DNA of 64,000 nt, from the NCBI RefSeq assembly GCF_020177335.1, contig NZ_JAIVMG010000014.1, forward strand, positions 62,001-126,000. Reading direction: 5' to 3'. The notes below the pieces were generated by a model. That model was not told the DNA's origin and searched no databases. It worked only from the letters and a program-made list of their open reading frames with translations. Of this stretch, positions 60,975 to 64,000 are shown piece after piece (position 1 is the stretch's first letter; each line of letters begins with the position of its first letter). The DNA is from Stappia indica (GTDB taxonomy: Bacteria; Pseudomonadota; Alphaproteobacteria; Rhizobiales; Stappiaceae). The position numbers and the translations under genes are program-made.

Positions 60975-62591
60975 CTATGTCCGCGCCTCTTCGAGGATCA
61001 TGCCGGCAGCCTTTTCCGCGATCATCAGCGTCGAGGCATTGGTGTTCGCGGATGGCATGGAGGGCATGACCGACGCGTCGGCGACACGCAGGCCCTCCAA
61101 TCCGTGCATGCGCAAGCGGTGGTCTACAACGCTTCCCGAAGCGTCTTTCGGCCCCATGCGCATTGTTCCGATCATGTGGTAGACCGTGGTTCCCTTTTGG
61201 CGCGCGAAGTCGAGCAGTTCGTCATCCCTCTCCAACGTCGCCTCCGGCGAGGTCTCGCGCGCAATGAAGCCGGACAGCGGCTGCGTCCTGAACAGGGCTT
61301 GGGCAATCCGCATCCCGCCAAGCAACGACGCCTGGTCCGTCTCATGGGTGAGATAGTTGGGCTGGATAGCCGGCGCGTCGAAAGGATCAGCGGACCTGAT
61401 TTCCACGAAACCGAGGCTTTCCGGCCGCTGCTGCCACAGCCCGAGCGTCAGGCCCGGATGTTTGTCCAGAAGACCGACGACGCCTTCCCGGAAGCTGGCC
61501 GGAGAACAGGCGAACTCCAGATCGGGACGCGGCAATGCGGCACTCGAGCGGCAAAAGATGTGAACCAGCGACGGACTGACAGCCAGGAGATTGGGTTTAC
61601 CCAGCACCCAACGCGCAATCTGTACCGCGAGAGCCGGCCCGCGAACCAACTCGTTTATCGTGCGAGCGCCCTTGACCTGAGACACCATCCGGACCGCATA
61701 GTGATCGCGCAGATTGCGTCCCACACCCGGCAGGGCGTGAACCGGCGTTATCCCGCGGGATTTCAACAACTGCTCGGGACCGATCCCCGACAGTTGGGCA
61801 ATCTTCGGCGTATTGAGGGCACCGGCCGAAAGGATGACCTCGCGGCGCGCTTTGAGAGTTCTCGTCTCGCCGCGCGGCCCGCCCTTGCGATAATAAACGC
61901 CCTGCGCCCGGCCCTCCTCGATCAGGATGCCCGTGACCTGACAGGACGTCCTGATGGATACATGCCGACGCCCGCGCGCCTTTGACAAAAAGGCTCTGGC
62001 CGAACTGAACCGCCACCCCTTGTGGATTGTGCGCTGAAAATAGCCCGCGCCTTCCTGTGAGGCACCATTGTAATCTGGATTGCGCGGTATCTGCAGGTTT
62101 TCGGCAGCCGCGATCAGCGCTTCGCTGACGGGATGATGCCAATCGAGATCGGTGACGGGAATCTCCCCGTCGCGACCGCGATATCTGGGATCGCCCTCGC
62201 CTTTCCGACACTCCGTCTTGCGGAAGTACGGCAGGATTTCCTCATACGACCAACCTGGATTTCCCGCCTCGGCCCAGTCGTCATAGTCCCGCGCCTGACC
62301 TCGGACATAGTTGAGCCCGTTGATCGAACTCGACCCGCCCAGGACGCGCCCCTGCGGCAAGGAGAAACTCCGCCCGCCCACGCCGTCGCCCGGTTCGGAC
62401 AAGAAGTTCCACGTCAAACGCCTAGAGTAGACATTCTTGATGTAACCGGCGGGAATGTGGATCAAGGGATTCAGATCCCTTGGGCCGGCTTCGAGCAGAC
62501 AGACCGAGTGACCCGCCGCACTCAGCCGCTCGGTCAGGAGACAGCCGGCGGTACCGGCACCGACGATGACATAGTCGAACTGGTCAGCCAT
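60975..62591 (-). CDS. GMC-family FAD oxidoreductase (alcohol/choline dehydrogenase-like)
   Basis: A 538-residue flavoprotein. FAD motif GAGTAGCLLTERLSAAG at the start; the GMC signatures RVLGGSSSINGLNYVRG and GALNTPKIAQLSGIGP; and the active-site His (VYHMIGTMRMG) with Asn in SANTNASTL at the end. It oxidises a primary alcohol to an aldehyde, which the downstream neighbour (62634, upstream in transcription order) would oxidise further. Exact substrate not determinable. ATG 62591 was preferred (AGAGG upstream) over an earlier in-frame ATG. Confidence 0.92.
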   Translation of the reverse strand: MADQFDYVIVGAGTAGCLLTERLSAAGHSVCLLEAGPRDLNPLIHIPAGYIKNVYSRRLTWNFLSEPGDGVGGRSFSLPQGRVLGGSSSINGLNYVRGQARDYDDWAEAGNPGWSYEEILPYFRKTECRKGEGDPRYRGRDGEIPVTDLDWHHPVSEALIAAAENLQIPRNPDYNGASQEGAGYFQRTIHKGWRFSSARAFLSKARGRRHVSIRTSCQVTGILIEEGRAQGVYYRKGGPRGETRTLKARREVILSAGALNTPKIAQLSGIGPEQLLKSRGITPVHALPGVGRNLRDHYAVRMVSQVKGARTINELVRGPALAVQIARWVLGKPNLLAVSPSLVHIFCRSSAALPRPDLEFACSPASFREGVVGLLDKHPGLTLGLWQQRPESLGFVEIRSADPFDAPAIQPNYLTHETDQASLLGGMRIAQALFRTQPLSGFIARETSPEATLERDDELLDFARQKGTTVYHMIGTMRMGPKDASGSVVDHRLRMHGLEGLRVADASVMPSMPSANTNASTLMIAEKAAGMILEEART

Positions 62592-62633
62592 CGCGCGCCT
62601 CTGCGCCCGAGAGACAATCACCATTGCGCCGGG

Positions 62634-64000
62634 TCATGCGATGCCACCGAGGCAGACGTATTTCATCGTCAAGAAGTCATCGAGACCATATTTTGACCCC
62701 TCTTTCCCGAAACCTGACTGCTTGATACCGCCGAACGGAGCCACTGCGGTCGAGATCAAGCCGGTGTTCACACCGACCATTCCGAACGCGAGCCGTTCCG
62801 CCACACGCCAGACCCGGTTGAGGTTGTTCGCATAGAAATACGAGGCGAGGCCGAACTCCGTATCGTTGGCCATGCGCACAACTTCGTCTTCATCGGAGAA
62901 GCGAAACACCGGAGCGAGCGGCGCGAAGGTTTCTTCCGTGGCAACCAGCATGTCGGAGGAAAGGCCGGACAAAACGGTCGGCTGCACAAAGGTGCCCTGT
63001 GGCAAACGGGTTGGCGCACCGGTCAGAATACGCGCGCCTTTCTCCACTGCGTCCGCGATGTGGGTTTCAAACTTGTCGCAAGCAGCCTCGCTTATGAGTG
63101 GCCCGAGATCCGTCCGGGGATCCATACCCGACCCGACATTCAGCCGAGCGACCGCCTCCGTCAGCTTTTCCACGAAAACGTCGTGGACGCCGTCTTGCAC
63201 ATAGATACGATTGGTACAGACGCAGGTCTGGCCATTGTTCCGGAACTTCGACTGAATACACCCGTCCACCGCGGCATCGACATCCGCATCGTCGAAGACG
63301 ATGAACGGCGCGTTTCCGCCCAACTCCATACTGAGCTTCATGATCTTGGGAGCGGCCTGCGCCATCAAAAGCCGTCCGACTTGCGTCGACCCGGTGAAAG
63401 TCAGCTTGCTGACCAGCGGATTCTCGCAAACCTCCGCACCGAAGGCGCGACTGTCCGATGTCGTGATGACGCTCAACACCCCCCGCGGCAAACCAGCCCG
63501 CTCTCCCAGCGCCGCCAGCGCCAGCGCGGACAAGGGCGTTTCCATCGCGGGCTTGAAGACAACCGCACAGCCCGCAGCCAGTGCCGGCGCGAACTTTCGA
63601 CACGGCATTGCCGAAGGAAAGTTCCAGGGCGTGATTGCAGCGACAACACCAACTGGCTGTCGCAGGACCATGATCCGCGCGTCCTTGCGATGCGCCGGAA
63701 TGGTATCCCCGTAGACCCGTCGCGCCTCTTCGGCAAACCACAGCAGATAGGACGCCCCATAGGTAATCTCGCCACGAGCTTCCTGCAATGGCTTGCCCAT
63801 TTCCGCAGTGAGGATCCGGGCGAGATCTTCCTGATGCTTCATGACCAGGTCGTGGAAACGCCGCAAAACGTCGGCGCGCGTTTCTGCCGTCTCGTCAGCC
63901 CACAGTTTTTGAGCGGCATGAGCTGCATCGATGGCCTTGCGCGTGTCCTCACGCGACAGATCCGGCACGTGACGGATGATCTCGCCGCAAGACGGATCCG
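62634..64000 (-). CDS. Aldehyde dehydrogenase (succinate-semialdehyde-like), 5' end outside window
   Basis: The reading frame continues past the right edge with no stop, so the N-terminus is missing; at least 455 residues are visible. The ALDH motifs are complete: PWNFPSAMPCRKFAPALAAGCAVVFKP, MELGGNAPFIVFDDADVD (general base Glu) and NNGQTCVCTNR with the nucleophile Cys. End PFGGIKQSGFGKEGSKYGLDDFL. Overall it looks like GabD, although the substrate here is more likely an aldehyde from the GMC enzyme. First gene seen of the TRAP operon. Confidence 0.93.
   Translation of the reverse strand, partial: DPSCGEIIRHVPDLSREDTRKAIDAAHAAQKLWADETAETRADVLRRFHDLVMKHQEDLARILTAEMGKPLQEARGEITYGASYLLWFAEEARRVYGDTIPAHRKDARIMVLRQPVGVVAAITPWNFPSAMPCRKFAPALAAGCAVVFKPAMETPLSALALAALGERAGLPRGVLSVITTSDSRAFGAEVCENPLVSKLTFTGSTQVGRLLMAQAAPKIMKLSMELGGNAPFIVFDDADVDAAVDGCIQSKFRNNGQTCVCTNRIYVQDGVHDVFVEKLTEAVARLNVGSGMDPRTDLGPLISEAACDKFETHIADAVEKGARILTGAPTRLPQGTFVQPTVLSGLSSDMLVATEETFAPLAPVFRFSDEDEVVRMANDTEFGLASYFYANNLNRVWRVAERLAFGMVGVNTGLISTAVAPFGGIKQSGFGKEGSKYGLDDFLTMKYVCLGGIA

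Noticed and set aside
1-64000. CRISPR arrays, prophage genes, rRNA operons, intact insertion sequences
   Set aside because: No regularly spaced repeats, phage structural genes, rRNA segments or complete IS with terminal repeats were found by reading; only an IS3-type remnant is present.
56470-64000. Right-hand duplicated tRNA-Arg end as island attachment site
   Set aside because: No repeat of the tRNA 3' end was seen in the window; the island end would have to lie outside.

Overview
The window is a high-GC stretch of an alphaproteobacterial chromosome. The housekeeping set (accA, rpmB, folD, ispG, a queuosine-precursor transporter, YggT and YggU) and the HAAT, TRAP and Dpp transporter operons suggest Hyphomicrobiales, perhaps a Stappia-like marine or soil heterotroph. 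That placement is inference from gene content only. Genes are tightly packed, with many 4-base ATGA overlaps.

Layout. (1) 1-717 is the end of a zinc-binding ZnuA. (2) 799-7896 is a urate catabolism cluster: NCS2 permease, allantoicase, a PuuE-UraD fusion, HIU hydrolase, a LysR regulator and the membrane cytochrome-type urate oxidase PuuD. It covers urate to ureidoglycolate; a similar palindrome sits in both divergent promoter regions. (3) 8225-13988 holds an O-methyltransferase, a LysR regulator, an MttB-family methyltransferase and a TMADH/DgcA-like flavoprotein, which suggests methylated-amine metabolism. (4) 14145-27407 carries envelope and core genes: MipA/OmpV, a pentapeptide protein, two L,D-transpeptidases, patatin plus 3-hydroxybutyrate dehydrogenase, three tandem membrane paralogues (one AT-rich), ispG, pdxY, accA and DUF3108. 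(5) 27808-31086 has rpmB, yhhQ, folD, yggU, yggT and tRNA-Ala(CGC).

(6) 31282-39185 is a Dpp-type ABC importer operon that also encodes a metallophosphoesterase and a HAD phosphatase, with a divergent LysR gene. The logic recalls agrocinopine-type phosphodiester uptake and is the best candidate here for an undescribed system. (7) 39208-40246 is a small AT-rich insert with a HAD phosphatase. DUF3788 and an alanine/sodium symporter follow. (8) 42659-55289 is a large acyl-CoA catabolic locus: an APH-family kinase, an ACAD10/11-like acyl-CoA dehydrogenase, an SDR, a thiolase, a complete LIV-type ABC importer and, divergently, a second SDR, an acyl-CoA ligase and a TetR regulator. The kinase/dehydrogenase pair resembles LvaA/LvaC of 4-hydroxyacid (levulinate) degradation.

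(9) A class D beta-lactamase precedes tRNA-Arg(CCT). (10) From the tRNA to the right edge the sequence looks less GC-rich and starts with an IS3-type transposase remnant. A TRAP transporter, GMC oxidoreductase, aldehyde dehydrogenase and GntR regulator operon follows, probably an acquired island for oxidation of an alcohol substrate. No CRISPR array, rRNA, prophage or intact insertion sequence was seen.
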